Shown: piece by piece, positions 1 through 8,340 of the stretch
Layout: every line of letters begins with the position of its first letter
Numbering within the stretch: the first letter of the stretch is position 1
NCBI GenBank assembly: GCA_012511995.1
Contig: JAAZFA010000252.1
Location: 1 to 17,118 of the forward strand
DNA length: 17,118 nucleotides
Source: Thermoproteota archaeon
GTDB lineage: Archaea; Thermoproteota; Bathyarchaeia; Bathyarchaeales; Bathycorpusculaceae
Direction of reading: 5' to 3'
Notes under the pieces: generated by a model
What the model was told of the DNA's origin: nothing
The model's input: only the letters and a program-made list of their open reading frames with translations
The model's database searches: none
Program-made: the position numbers and the translations under genes

Positions 1-964
1 CTGAATCCTTATTACTTGTGATGGCAAATACTGTACCTGCAAATTTTTTCAACACATCAGCCCACAAAATTACTGGACGTGTCTCACCTGAGCATGAAAG
101 TAAAATTTCTAGATCACCTGCTCGGGGATGGGGTGTGTTGACTCCTCTTGTAATGTAGACATTGTCACCTAGAAAGCTTTTGATGTGGAAGAGTCTAATC
201 GCGGTCATTTTGGCGATTTCGTTTGCCGTTCCTTTTCCCCCTAAAAACAGGTTAGTTCGTTGTTCAAGTAGGTCAACGACTTTTACATAAGTTTCACTGT
301 TGACATTACTGTCGATAATCTCACCGATTTTTTGAAATTCCTCTACGCAAAGCGGGTAGATTTCGTCTACATCCAGGTTGCGATAGATTGCTTCGATCAT
401 GGTGTGGAGAAGTTCTAGTGTGCCGAGCTCAAAAATATCGCCCATCATACCCGTTTCGGAATATTCAAAAGATGGTTTTAGTCTTCCTCTTCCTTTTAGT
501 TGAACGACTTGTCCATATTGTTGTGTGATTTCTGAAAGTGGTGAATTAAGTGCTGAGGTTAGTAAGCCCATTGAGAAGCGGTTAGTTTTTTTTTCTTCAA
601 TATATTTCGCTAAATCTTGTGCCATAACTAATGGGTCGTCGCTATATCCTGAGCCGCTGTTCATAAGAAGCAGGGTTTTTTTATAACGCCGCTCAAAGTC
701 TGCTGCGGCATCGTACATATTTTTACCTGGGAAACCTGGGTCGTCGGGTGTTAATACAACTTTATTGCGCCAGCCTGCCGTTGCCAACGCAATTTGACTC
801 ATGGCTGCATTAAGTGAGTAAAGTGAACGGCCTGAACCTCCGCAAATTACGCAGTCTGCAGATTTCAATTCCTCATATAGAGGCGCGAGTTCTTTCTTTT
901 TTATCGCTAAAATGTTTTCTTGTATTCTGTTGACATATCCTAGGCTACTGATTTTGCTTTTCAC
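1..964 (-). CDS. Double SIS-domain sugar-phosphate isomerase-like protein (3' end outside window)
   Basis: Open reading frame read by eye on the minus strand; 321 codons are visible and it runs off the left edge. The GTG start at 964 is chosen because an in-frame TGA lies two codons upstream. SIS domains bind phosphosugars in isomerases and their regulators. Two copies are visible: the first has GGSGRS (about residues 42-47) and NSGSGYSDDP (about 102-111); the second has PHPRAGDLEILLSCSGET (ending about residue 295), the pattern of 6-phospho-3-hexuloisomerase and related proteins. This tandem arrangement also occurs in the GlmS isomerase half and in bifunctional glucose/mannose-phosphate isomerases, but no glutaminase domain precedes it here. 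Probably cytoplasmic. Substrate cannot be named from sequence; a link to the nearby amino-sugar genes is only conjecture. Confidence 0.8.
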   Translation of the reverse strand, partial: MKSKISSLGYVNRIQENILAIKKKELAPLYEELKSADCVICGGSGRSLYSLNAAMSQIALATAGWRNKVVLTPDDPGFPGKNMYDAAADFERRYKKTLLLMNSGSGYSDDPLVMAQDLAKYIEEKKTNRFSMGLLTSALNSPLSEITQQYGQVVQLKGRGRLKPSFEYSETGMMGDIFELGTLELLHTMIEAIYRNLDVDEIYPLCVEEFQKIGEIIDSNVNSETYVKVVDLLEQRTNLFLGGKGTANEIAKMTAIRLFHIKSFLGDNVYITRGVNTPHPRAGDLEILLSCSGETRPVILWADVLKKFAGTVFAITSNKDS

Positions 965-1174
965 TTTTCAGGCACCCTTATAGTTTATGAAGATTTGGGA
1001 ACTTGGTATATTATCCTTGTGTTTCTCTTGAACGATTTGGTTTGTTGTAACTTGATTACTTTGTTTTCTTTAAGCTTAAAAGATAAATGTGTTAATTTGA
1101 ACGATACTTATGTTTGATTTTCCTTTTAACAATTTGTTATTATAGATTAGATTTAAAAGTTGTCGAATTAACTA

Positions 1175-1190
1175 GATTTAAAAAATTAAG
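1175..1190 (-). terminator. Possible T-tract terminator after the acetyl-CoA synthetase gene
   Basis: About 25 bases past the stop codon of the minus-strand gene the transcript strand carries a run of six T in an AT-rich setting. Archaeal transcription often ends at such T-runs without a hairpin. Weak evidence. Confidence 0.3.
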
Positions 1191-1210
1191 AGCAGCTATA
1201 GCTACCCTGT

Positions 1211-1906
1211 TTATTCGAGAATTATTCTTGCATCGACAGCCTTTGCACCGTTTGGATAAGACATAACTGGGTTAAGGTCTAATTCTTTTATTTCTGGGTT
1301 ATCTAAAATCATTTTTGAAACATTGCACAAAATTTTTGTTAAGGCGTCAATATCAGCGGGTTTTGCCCCACGGTAACCGTTGAGTAGCGGGAATGCTTTT
1401 AGTTGAGTAATCATTTCTTTTGCATCTTGAACGGTAATCGGTGCAATACGGAAATTAACGTCTTTTAGCAATTCAACAAAGATACCGCCTAAACCAAACA
1501 TTAATGTTTGACCAAACTGTGGATCTTTAATTGCACCGATAATAACTTCTGTTCCTTGAGGTGCCATTTCTTGTACAATAACACCGACGATTTTTGCGTC
1601 AGCTTTATACTTCTTAGCATTGTCCATAATTGTCTTGAAAGCTGCTTCTACATCAGTAGCGTTTTTTAGGTTTACTTTAACTCCGCCTGCATCAGACTTG
1701 TGGATAATATCAGGTGAGACAATTTTTAACACAATGGGGTAACCTATTTTTTCTGCTTGAGCTACAGCTTCATTTTTGTTTGTTGCAATATCAAATTTAT
1801 TTACTGAAATTCCATATTCTGCGCAGATAGTTTTTGCTTCTGATTCTAGAAGTGCGGTTCTGCCTTCTTTTTTGGCTTGGTTGATAATTTTTGTTGTTTG
1901 ATTCAT
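1211..1906 (-). CDS. acdB: Acetyl-CoA synthetase (ADP-forming), beta subunit (ATP-grasp)
   Basis: 231 residues, the normal length for the separate beta subunit of ADP-forming acyl-CoA synthetase, the archaeal enzyme that turns acetyl-CoA, ADP and phosphate into acetate, CoA and ATP. ATP-grasp features are visible in order: an N-terminal helix ending in a GIS turn (about 32-34), the family motif SPDIIHKSDAGGV (64-76), a TEVIIGAIKDPQFG strand-loop (about 118-131), GLGGIFVELLKDV, and the closing LDLNPVM near the C-terminus that carries metal ligands. ATG start at 1906 is preceded by AAGGA about 7 bases upstream. The alpha (CoA-binding) subunit is not next to it, so it must be encoded elsewhere or the protein pairs with several alpha subunits, as is known in some archaea. 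Cytoplasmic; energy conservation from acetyl-CoA. Confidence 0.92.
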   Translation of the reverse strand: MNQTTKIINQAKKEGRTALLESEAKTICAEYGISVNKFDIATNKNEAVAQAEKIGYPIVLKIVSPDIIHKSDAGGVKVNLKNATDVEAAFKTIMDNAKKYKADAKIVGVIVQEMAPQGTEVIIGAIKDPQFGQTLMFGLGGIFVELLKDVNFRIAPITVQDAKEMITQLKAFPLLNGYRGAKPADIDALTKILCNVSKMILDNPEIKELDLNPVMSYPNGAKAVDARIILE

Positions 1907-1950
1907 TTTATGTCCTTCGTAGCCTATGTTTCTGGTAGTGGATGGTGATG

Positions 1951-1963
1951 TATTTTAAAAATC
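1951..1963 (-). promoter_or_regulatory. TATA-like box for the acetyl-CoA synthetase gene
   Basis: The minus strand reads TTTTTAAAATA about 45-57 bases before the ATG at 1906. This matches the archaeal TATA consensus and would place transcription start near 1930, leaving a short leader that includes the AAGGA ribosome binding site. Confidence 0.4.
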
Positions 1964-2187
1964 GTTTGGTTGCTGTTTCAGGTTTTTACTTGCAAGTACT
2001 TAATGTATTATTGTGTTGAATTAATTATCAATAACAATAACCTGAAATCTATGATTTACCCAAAAAGTTTAATACTGAAATTTTCTGTCGTGCATTTTTG
2101 TTACCGACAAAGCCTTATTGGACCAAAACACCGAAAGCTACCTAAAATAACAAAGAGGCAAAATCTATTCCGACACTACAGATTATT

Positions 2188-2982
2188 TTGATTGCTACAA
2201 GCGTAATAGTCTCTTTAATAGTAATGGTTTATGCATCATGGCAAGACTATGTATCCCGAGAAGTTAGCAACAAAGTTTGGCTGATTTATGCACCAATAGC
2301 TTTGATACTAACTCTTACACAGCTATTGCTCTTTGAACAATCCTTACTGTCCTGGTATGCCCTAAGCGTTGGAGTAACTTTTGGCATTGCACTCTTACTA
2401 TTCTATACGGGCGGTTTTGGAGGTGCAGACTCTAAAGCACTCATGTGTATCGCACTTGCATTACCATTCGCACCATTGGCTCTTTTTACACCCCTTATTG
2501 AATCTGCGATATCACCACAATCTCAAATTATTTACCCCATGACAATTTTTGGGAATGGTGTTCTCTTTGCAGCGGCAAGTGGCATATACATGATCATACG
2601 CAACATTGTTTGGCATAAGCGACGAAGGACACCTATGTTTGCTGGTTCCCTCAGGTATCAATCCGTCGGTAAAAAAAATTTTAGTCCTCATTACAGGTTA
2701 CAAAATGGACATCTCCAAGATTAAATCTAAATGGCATATTTTTCCGATGGAGGATGTTGCCGAGCCCACTGCCGAGTCACGCAAGTTAGTTATCGTTCCA
2801 CGGGAGGAAAACCGAGATAAAATCGTGGAGCGCCTATCTAGGGCAACTGAAAGGGGTTAATCGACCGTAATGTATGGGCTACGCCTGGTTTGCCCATGTT
2901 GATTTTTGTTACTGCCGGTATGATTGTTGCTTTGGTATTTGGTGATATTGTATGGTTACTGGTTCATGCTATTTTAGTTTAA
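2188..2982 (+). pseudogene. Archaeal prepilin/preflagellin peptidase (A24 family) with two frameshifts
   Basis: A membrane aspartic protease that removes class III signal peptides from pilins or archaellins, here split over three frame segments. Segment 1 (TTG 2188 to about 2650) holds the first catalytic Asp in YASWQD (D20) and the second in GGADSK (D81), with hydrophobic helices between. Near 2647-2652 the frame shifts; removing one C from the CCC run continues the protein as GINPSVKKILVLITGYKMD and then KSKWHIFPMED, family-typical. At 2853-2856 (GGGG) a missing G shifts back to the first frame, giving VWATPGLPMLIFVTAG and a final membrane helix, stop at 2980-2982. One gain plus one loss keeps the total at 795 bases, 264 residues, normal for the family. 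As written no single frame gives a whole protein, though both catalytic residues are in segment 1. Either decay or sequencing error. Confidence 0.78.
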
Positions 2983-3213
2983 TTAAGATAATAAATTTTT
3001 TGTTTTTTTAGTGTAAGAAATAGAAGCGATTATCATAGATATAAAGCCTATACCTACGAAGCTCAATGCTAGTCCTTTGTAAGGATAAATGATGCTCTGA
3101 TTGACTATGCTGGTAGCTTCAATACTTGAGGGTTGATATGTATAGAAGAATGTGCCTACCGCAAACAATGCAATAGCCAGCGTTAGCAAGCCAACTTCTC
3201 TTTTGAACTGCAA
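2983..3213 (-). CDS. Small two-helix membrane protein
   Basis: 76 residues with two hydrophobic helices (about 8-25 and 46-66) joined by a polar loop rich in Ser, Ile and Gln, and a basic tail (YTKKTKN), so both ends are probably cytoplasmic. The start is TTG at 3213, supported by GGAG 8 bases upstream. Its stop codon abuts the stop of the convergent prepilin peptidase. I recognise no family; the length, membrane pattern and ribosome binding site make it a plausible real gene rather than a chance frame. Confidence 0.55.
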   Translation of the reverse strand: MQFKREVGLLTLAIALFAVGTFFYTYQPSSIEATSIVNQSIIYPYKGLALSFVGIGFISMIIASISYTKKTKNLLS

Positions 3214-3307
3214 ACGAAATGCTCCATTTTCGAATTATGTGTAAGCTCAACTACATCATCAAAAGGTTATTTTAGGGTTGTGGCTGATATTTTTTAGGAG
3301 CCGTCTC

Positions 3308-4393
3308 GTGTCTTTGGCAAAATGTAGAAAAGAGTTACTGAATTTTCTTGAAGGCGAAAAATTTAGTCCTTGCCATGTTGTTGTTATGCCTGATTTTTTT
3401 ATGGATCGGGTTATTAATTTGCCATGGACTCTTTCAGAGTTCAATGCTGAGATTGCTAATGTCGCAAAGCACAAAGGAGGTAGTATAGATGGTATATTTC
3501 AAATGGATACTAAAGGCGGTAACTCGATTAACACAGCCTCAGCATTATCTAGTTTAGGTGTAAAAGTTACACCGATTATCTGTACTAGCAATTTTGGTTT
3601 GCAACTTATTAAATACCATTTTAAAGATGCACCGATAGATTTTTCACACATCAAAATACGGGATAAGGCATCAATAACGACTGCCTTAGAATTTGAAGGG
3701 ATTAACGAAAAAATCAACGTTATGTTACGGGATGTTGGTTCATTGGCGGAATTCAATCCTACGGATCTTAATTCAAGAGACTTCGAATTAATCCAAAAAG
3801 CAGACTATGTTTGTTTATTCAATTGGGCGGGTACACTAAAATATGGTACTGCATTAGCTCAAGTTGTTTTTAACCGTTCAAAACAAAGTGGACGAGGTAA
3901 AACCTATTATGATACGGCAGACCCTAATCCAAACGCTGAAAAAATAACTTACTTCATTGAAAATGTCCTTAAAACTCCCAATGTCGACATCCTAAGCCTT
4001 AACGAAAACGAAGCTATTACCTATGCAAATTTATTAGAACCTAACTTAAAAGAGAAAAATAGCCAATTAAGCTCTTCTGAATCAGCGATGGACGCTGCTA
4101 GAGTTCTATCAAAGTATTTTTTAGCACGAATCGATTTACATACGAGCCTTTTTTCTGCAAGCATAAAAGGTTTGCATGAGGTAGTTGTTCCTAGTTTTAA
4201 GATCAAAGTTTTGCGTGCAACTGGTGCAGGGGATGCTTGGAATGCAGGTAACATATTAGGTGATAACAATAATCTCTCAAATGAATGTCGCTTACTATTA
4301 GCCAACGCAGTTTCTGCATGTTATCTATCATGTGCAACTGGTATGCATCCAACTAAGGAAAAAGTCGCCAATTTCATCAGAGCAAATATGTGA
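3308..4393 (+). CDS. PfkB/ribokinase-family carbohydrate kinase
   Basis: 361 residues. The GTG at 3308 is preferred over the in-frame TTG at 3278 because AGGAG lies 7 bases before it. PfkB kinases phosphorylate sugars and nucleosides with ATP. The first family signature is seen as GGNSINTASALSSLG (from about residue 70), the NExE-type metal motif as NENEAI (about residue 234), and the second signature as TGAGDAWNAG (305-314), where the Asp (D309) is the catalytic base and GAG forms the anion hole. A long N-terminal stretch (about 60 residues) before the first signature is less typical. The gene leads a co-directional set with glmM-like and glmU-like genes (66-base gap), suggesting a sugar or amino-sugar substrate, but the exact substrate is unknown. 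Confidence 0.85.
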   Translation: MSLAKCRKELLNFLEGEKFSPCHVVVMPDFFMDRVINLPWTLSEFNAEIANVAKHKGGSIDGIFQMDTKGGNSINTASALSSLGVKVTPIICTSNFGLQLIKYHFKDAPIDFSHIKIRDKASITTALEFEGINEKINVMLRDVGSLAEFNPTDLNSRDFELIQKADYVCLFNWAGTLKYGTALAQVVFNRSKQSGRGKTYYDTADPNPNAEKITYFIENVLKTPNVDILSLNENEAITYANLLEPNLKEKNSQLSSSESAMDAARVLSKYFLARIDLHTSLFSASIKGLHEVVVPSFKIKVLRATGAGDAWNAGNILGDNNNLSNECRLLLANAVSACYLSCATGMHPTKEKVANFIRANM

Positions 4394-4459
4394 TTAGATG
4401 CCAAATTCTTTTATGTTATCAATGCTACCCATCAAGAGTAGAGCTTAGAGGTATGCTGT

Positions 4460-5815
4460 ATGTCTAAGTTATTTGGAAGCTCAGGTGTACGTGGAATAGT
4501 TAGCGTTGATTTAACTCCAGTTCTCACATGTAAGGTAGCTTCAGCTGTTGCAACCTATACAAAGGCGAAAAAAGCCGTGGTAGGCAAGGACACTCGAGTT
4601 TCAGGTAACATGATCGAGGATGCGTTGGTCTGCGGTTTACAATCCTGTGGTGTTGATGTTTTTCTTGTTGGGTATGTTCCGACGCCTGTTTGTGCCTATG
4701 CGACCAAAGCATACGGCGCCGATGTCGGTTTTATGCTTACTGCATCCCATAATCCCGCACAATACAACGGAATTAAGGTGTTCAATGGTAACGGTCTCTC
4801 TTTAACGGATCCGCAACAGCTTGCAGTAGAAAAGGTCGTAGTTGAAAATCGCTACGGCTTGGCTGATTGGCGAGAACTCGGCTCTACTACAGCATCTGAT
4901 GCTACAGCAACTTATATAAAAATGGTAAACGACTCGGTTTCACTGAAAAAAAAGTGGCATATTGTCGTTGATCCTGGATGTGGCGCTGCATTCAGTATGG
5001 GTCCGGCTTTGCTTAAGTCGTTAGGTTGCAAAATAACAGCTCTAAACGCTCAACCTGATGGATATTTTCCTGCACGAAAATCAGAACCCAGCGTTGAATC
5101 GCTACATGACCTCTCAAAAGCAGTAGCAGCCCTTGGTGCAGACATAGGAATAGCCTTTGATGGTGACGCGGATCGGGTAGCTTTTATTGATGAGACTGGT
5201 GGTTTTGTTAATTTCGATCGCTCCCTTGCAGCTTATAGTGGTTATGTACTCAAGCGTAGTGGCGGCGGAATAGTCGTGACTAATGTTGAGGCGTCGATGT
5301 GTGTTGAGACTATGGCAGAAAAATATGGTGGTAAAGTTGTTCGAACAAGAGTCGGCGACATTTACCTCTCAGAGGCTATAGTTAATAATGGTGCTGTCTT
5401 TGGCGGTGAACCTTGTGGAGCATGGATATACCCCCAACAGCACCTTTGTCCAGATGGACTCTTATCAGCGGCGATGTTTTTGGCGGCGCTTGAAGATACA
5501 GGTAAAACGGTTTCAGAATTTGTAGGTGAGGTACCTGAATATATAACTTTAAGGGAAAATTTCGCCTGCAAAAATGACGCTAAATACGGGGTTGTTGATC
5601 AAATAGGCGACTTGTTGAAAACCGTTTTTTCTGATTACATAGAATTCACAACTGTTGACGGCGTTCGTTTATCCCTGAAAAACGGTTGGTTGCTGATTCG
5701 TGCAAGCGGCACTGAACCACTTATCCGTTTAACCGTTGAAGGCCGAACTTTAGCTGTGGCAAAAGATATAACCACAAAAGCAACAGCACTAATACACAAA
5801 CAAGTCGAGGCATAA
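4460..5815 (+). CDS. glmM: Phosphoglucosamine mutase (phosphohexomutase family)
   Basis: 451 residues, full length for archaeal GlmM/phosphomannomutase enzymes, which convert hexosamine-6-phosphate to hexosamine-1-phosphate. All four active-site loops are present: the phosphoserine loop TASHNP (S96), the metal loop DGDADR (234-239), the sugar-binding loop GGEPCG (315-320) and the phosphate-binding loop RASGTEP (414-420). GEPCG in place of the commoner GEESG or GEPSG is a mild variation. ATG start with GAGGT about 8 bases upstream. The TAA stop shares one base with the ATG of the next gene, so the two are translationally coupled, which supports an amino-sugar role rather than a purely mannose role; phosphomannomutase activity cannot be excluded. 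Cytoplasmic. Confidence 0.92.
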   Translation: MSKLFGSSGVRGIVSVDLTPVLTCKVASAVATYTKAKKAVVGKDTRVSGNMIEDALVCGLQSCGVDVFLVGYVPTPVCAYATKAYGADVGFMLTASHNPAQYNGIKVFNGNGLSLTDPQQLAVEKVVVENRYGLADWRELGSTTASDATATYIKMVNDSVSLKKKWHIVVDPGCGAAFSMGPALLKSLGCKITALNAQPDGYFPARKSEPSVESLHDLSKAVAALGADIGIAFDGDADRVAFIDETGGFVNFDRSLAAYSGYVLKRSGGGIVVTNVEASMCVETMAEKYGGKVVRTRVGDIYLSEAIVNNGAVFGGEPCGAWIYPQQHLCPDGLLSAAMFLAALEDTGKTVSEFVGEVPEYITLRENFACKNDAKYGVVDQIGDLLKTVFSDYIEFTTVDGVRLSLKNGWLLIRASGTEPLIRLTVEGRTLAVAKDITTKATALIHKQVEA

Positions 5816-7098
5816 TGGTGAAAGCTGTACTGCTAGCGGCAGGTGCTGGAGAGAGACTACAACCACTCACAACTACCCGCCCCAAACACCTCATCAAAGT
5901 AGGCGGTAAGCCCATACTGCAATTTTGCTTGGAAGCTATAAAAAGAGCAGATATCGACGAAGCTATAATCGTCACCCACTACATGCGTGGGGCGATACAC
6001 AGCTATTTTGGGGACGGAAAATCATTAGGGTTGAAAATCACTTATGTCGAGCAACCAAAAATTTTAGGAACTGGAGACGCAGCAGGAGTTGCTGAACCCT
6101 ATCTTGACGACGATTTCGTATTAGTTTATGGTGACTTGTTATTTGGGCAAGACGCAGTCAAAGATGTTGTCTCATACTTTAGAAGCGGTGAAACCGCAGC
6201 AGTCATGGGTGTGGTACCCGTTGATAGACCAGAAAATTACGGTATAATCGAACAAGACGACCAAAACCATGTAAAACGTATCGTTGAAAAACCTGCTCCT
6301 GGAAGAGAACCTTCAAACCTTGCAAACTCCGGAGTATACGCTTTCTCAAAAGAAGTATTTGACAAATTAAGGCAAACTAAAGCTTCAGTGCGTGGTGAAT
6401 GGGAACTAACTGATGCTATATCTATGCTTGCAAAAGAGGGTAAAACTGTAGTCGCTGTCAAACTTTCTAAAAATGACTGGTTTGATGTAGGTAGACCCTG
6501 GGATTTGCTTGATGCCAACGTTTGGGCGCTTAATCGTATGGAACCCCATGTATTGGGTAGGGTTGAAGAAGGTGCACATCTTATTGGCTCCGTCTCGGTT
6601 GCTGAATCTGCTCGTATCCGTTCAGGTGCCTACATTGAAGGTCCAGTGTTTATCGATGAAGAAGCCGATATAGGCCCAAACTGCTATATACGCAGTGGAA
6701 CTAGTCTTGGCAAAAAAACCCGTGTGGGCAACGGCTGTGAAGTTAAGAACAGCATTATCATGGATGGCACCCATGTTGGGCATCTCTCATATATTGGCGA
6801 TAGTATATTGGGAGAGAAATGCAATTTAGGTGCAGGCACAATTACTGCAAATTTGCGTATTGATGATAATAGTGTAAAGATGTTGATTAAGGACAAAGTT
6901 GTTGACGCTGGTCGGCGTAAACTCGGGGTTGTAATGGGCGATAATGTAAAGACAGGAATTAAGGTATCGTTTATGCCTGGCGTTAAAGTTGGCGCTAACA
7001 CTTGGGTGGGTGCTAATTTCATGGTTGAGAGGGATTTACCCGCAAACGTTTCTGTAACTATTAAACAGAGTTATAACATAAAAAAAGAGAGAGTTTAG
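5815..7098 (+). CDS. glmU: Bifunctional sugar-1-phosphate nucleotidyltransferase / acetyltransferase (archaeal GlmU-like)
   Basis: 427 residues in two domains. The N-terminal nucleotidyltransferase domain opens with LAAGAGERLQPLTTTRPK (residues 7-24), has the metal-binding YGDLL (D107), the NYGIIE region and the VEKP loop, and ends near residue 235. The rest is a left-handed parallel beta-helix of hexapeptide repeats with GAGTITANLR, as in GlmU and in the characterised Sulfolobus protein ST0452, which acetylates glucosamine-1-phosphate and then forms the UDP sugar. Likely product: UDP-N-acetylglucosamine or galactosamine for N-glycans and surface polymers. The start overlaps the stop of the mutase by one base. 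The last codons lie exactly at the junction with a truncated secretion ATPase on the other strand. The family assignment is firm; substrate range is inferred. Confidence 0.9.
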   Translation: MVKAVLLAAGAGERLQPLTTTRPKHLIKVGGKPILQFCLEAIKRADIDEAIIVTHYMRGAIHSYFGDGKSLGLKITYVEQPKILGTGDAAGVAEPYLDDDFVLVYGDLLFGQDAVKDVVSYFRSGETAAVMGVVPVDRPENYGIIEQDDQNHVKRIVEKPAPGREPSNLANSGVYAFSKEVFDKLRQTKASVRGEWELTDAISMLAKEGKTVVAVKLSKNDWFDVGRPWDLLDANVWALNRMEPHVLGRVEEGAHLIGSVSVAESARIRSGAYIEGPVFIDEEADIGPNCYIRSGTSLGKKTRVGNGCEVKNSIIMDGTHVGHLSYIGDSILGEKCNLGAGTITANLRIDDNSVKMLIKDKVVDAGRRKLGVVMGDNVKTGIKVSFMPGVKVGANTWVGANFMVERDLPANVSVTIKQSYNIKKERV

Positions 7099-7981
7099 AA
7101 GGGATGTTTTGCCGCTTCCCATTGGTCCGAGAACCATGATGTAGTTTCTGTATTCGATTAGGAGCCAGAAGTAGGCGGCCATTAGTGGGGTTAGTGTTTT
7201 GCATTTTAGCAGGTTTGCCATGCTCAAGGGGGAGTCTGGGAATTTTCGGATGCAAAAGGTTGATCCGGGTAGGGTGACTTCGTTGGTAAATGTCACGGCT
7301 ATTCTGTGGCCTTCTTTGGTCATTGCGTCGGAATAGGGGATGGCTACTGTGACGCTTTGGCCGGTTCTCTGGGATAGTTTTTGGACAAAGTTTTTGAGAA
7401 TGTCTTCGTTTGGGAAGGTTATGTTGGTTTCTAGCCAGTTGTATTCCGAGAATTGCCGATGGATAGCGGCTACTGGCTTTCCGTAGCCTGTGCAACTTAT
7501 CTCTTCTATGTTTGGGGTCCTTCATGGGTATGTGGATGGGTCCGTAGCCGAAGGCGTCTCGGGTGATGAAGTATCGGTACTTTTGAAAGCTTTTCTGTAC
7601 GGATTCGACTACTCCGAGTCCTTCGGTTGCGTCCCACATGAAGCCCTCAACGTATTTTAGCGAATCCTCGATTTTCACTAAAGGTTTAAGCGTAAAAAAG
7701 AGATTTTCTATCAAAAGACTGTAGATACGCTGCTCTTCTGGGTTAAGTTCTGGTTCGCTTACTGTGTATATACCGTTTCCTTCTTGGTCTATGATAAAAA
7801 CGGTTGCTTGGTCAACCAAGTATTTTGTTAAAATTTTGCCTTGAAATGCGGCTAACAGGGGTTCGGCTCTGAATCGCAAATTGGTATTGACGTCTTTCTG
7901 CTTAGCTTTAGGCAGGTTGAAAAATTTTAGGTCGGGTATTTTAAGGGGTAATTTGGGCAGTTTTGGAGGTTTTAACTTCAT
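7087..7981 (-). pseudogene. Type II/IV secretion-pilus ATPase (GspE/VirB11-like), frameshifted and truncated after Walker A
   Basis: The motor ATPase of archaeal pili or archaella. The chosen start is ATG 7981, which gives the basic, proline-rich KLKPPKLPKLPLKIPDLKF opening; the open frame reaches GTG 8092 without a ribosome binding site. The N-terminal domain is recognisable through RYFITRDAFGYGPIHIPMKD. At 7511-7513 an extra A (T on the plus strand) in an AAA run breaks the frame; removing it gives NIEEISCTGYGKPVAAIH, family-typical. The restored frame runs on to the Walker A motif GPMGSGKTSLLNSL (about 7087-7133), then similarity stops. Walker B, the Asp and His boxes and roughly half of the catalytic domain are absent: the downstream bases are the end of the glmU-like gene. 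It cannot make a working ATPase. Confidence 0.82.
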
Positions 7982-8174
7982 ATGCTTGACCGATAATGAG
8001 ACATCGGTGGCTTTTAAAAGATGAAATTCAACACTTAACAGTCTGTTCTTGTTACGCCATAACACAAATTGCAAGAGACTGAACGTTTTCACTAAAGCAT
8101 GTCAATTTGAAAAAACGCAAATATGAATAATCTGAAAATAGTTCATTGGTGCGCTTGTGTGTATGTTCATGCCC

Positions 8175-8190
8175 AAAAAAAGAAAGAAGT
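8175..8190 (-). terminator. Possible T-tract terminator of the tail-fibre region
   Basis: The transcript strand has pyrimidine-rich TTCTTTC followed by seven T, just after the last coding-like frame of the region on this strand. No hairpin needed in archaea. Weak. Confidence 0.3.
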
Positions 8191-8196
8191 GAGAGC

Positions 8197-8340
8197 TCAT
8201 CTCACCAGAGTGTACGTATTGGTTGTTGCGTCGTAGATATACGGCGTAGCTGCGGGCGGTGTAAAGCCTTCTGGGTAGGGAGGTATGAGTATTTGTGTTC
8301 CTATGTCAGGGGATTTGAGATTTGTCTTGGTGGTGTTATG
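8197..8340 (-). other. Coding-like fragment without a start codon (proline-rich)
   Basis: Immediately after the S74 protein, in another frame, 47 codons are open and look protein-like, including ILIPPYPEGFTPPAATPYIY and ending DATTNTYTLVR. There is no ATG, GTG or TTG that would start the main part and no ribosome binding site. It may be a small virion-type protein that lost its start, or the end of a longer gene interrupted by a rearrangement. I recognise no family. Confidence 0.35.

Noticed and set aside
1970..2191. 73-codon plus-strand frame before the prepilin peptidase
   Set aside because: Composition is unlike a protein, no ribosome binding site, and it covers the promoter region of the divergent acetyl-CoA synthetase gene.
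7036..7323. 95-codon minus-strand frame as a separate small P-loop gene
   Set aside because: It is the frameshifted continuation of the secretion ATPase; the start is an internal Met and its tail is antisense to glmU.
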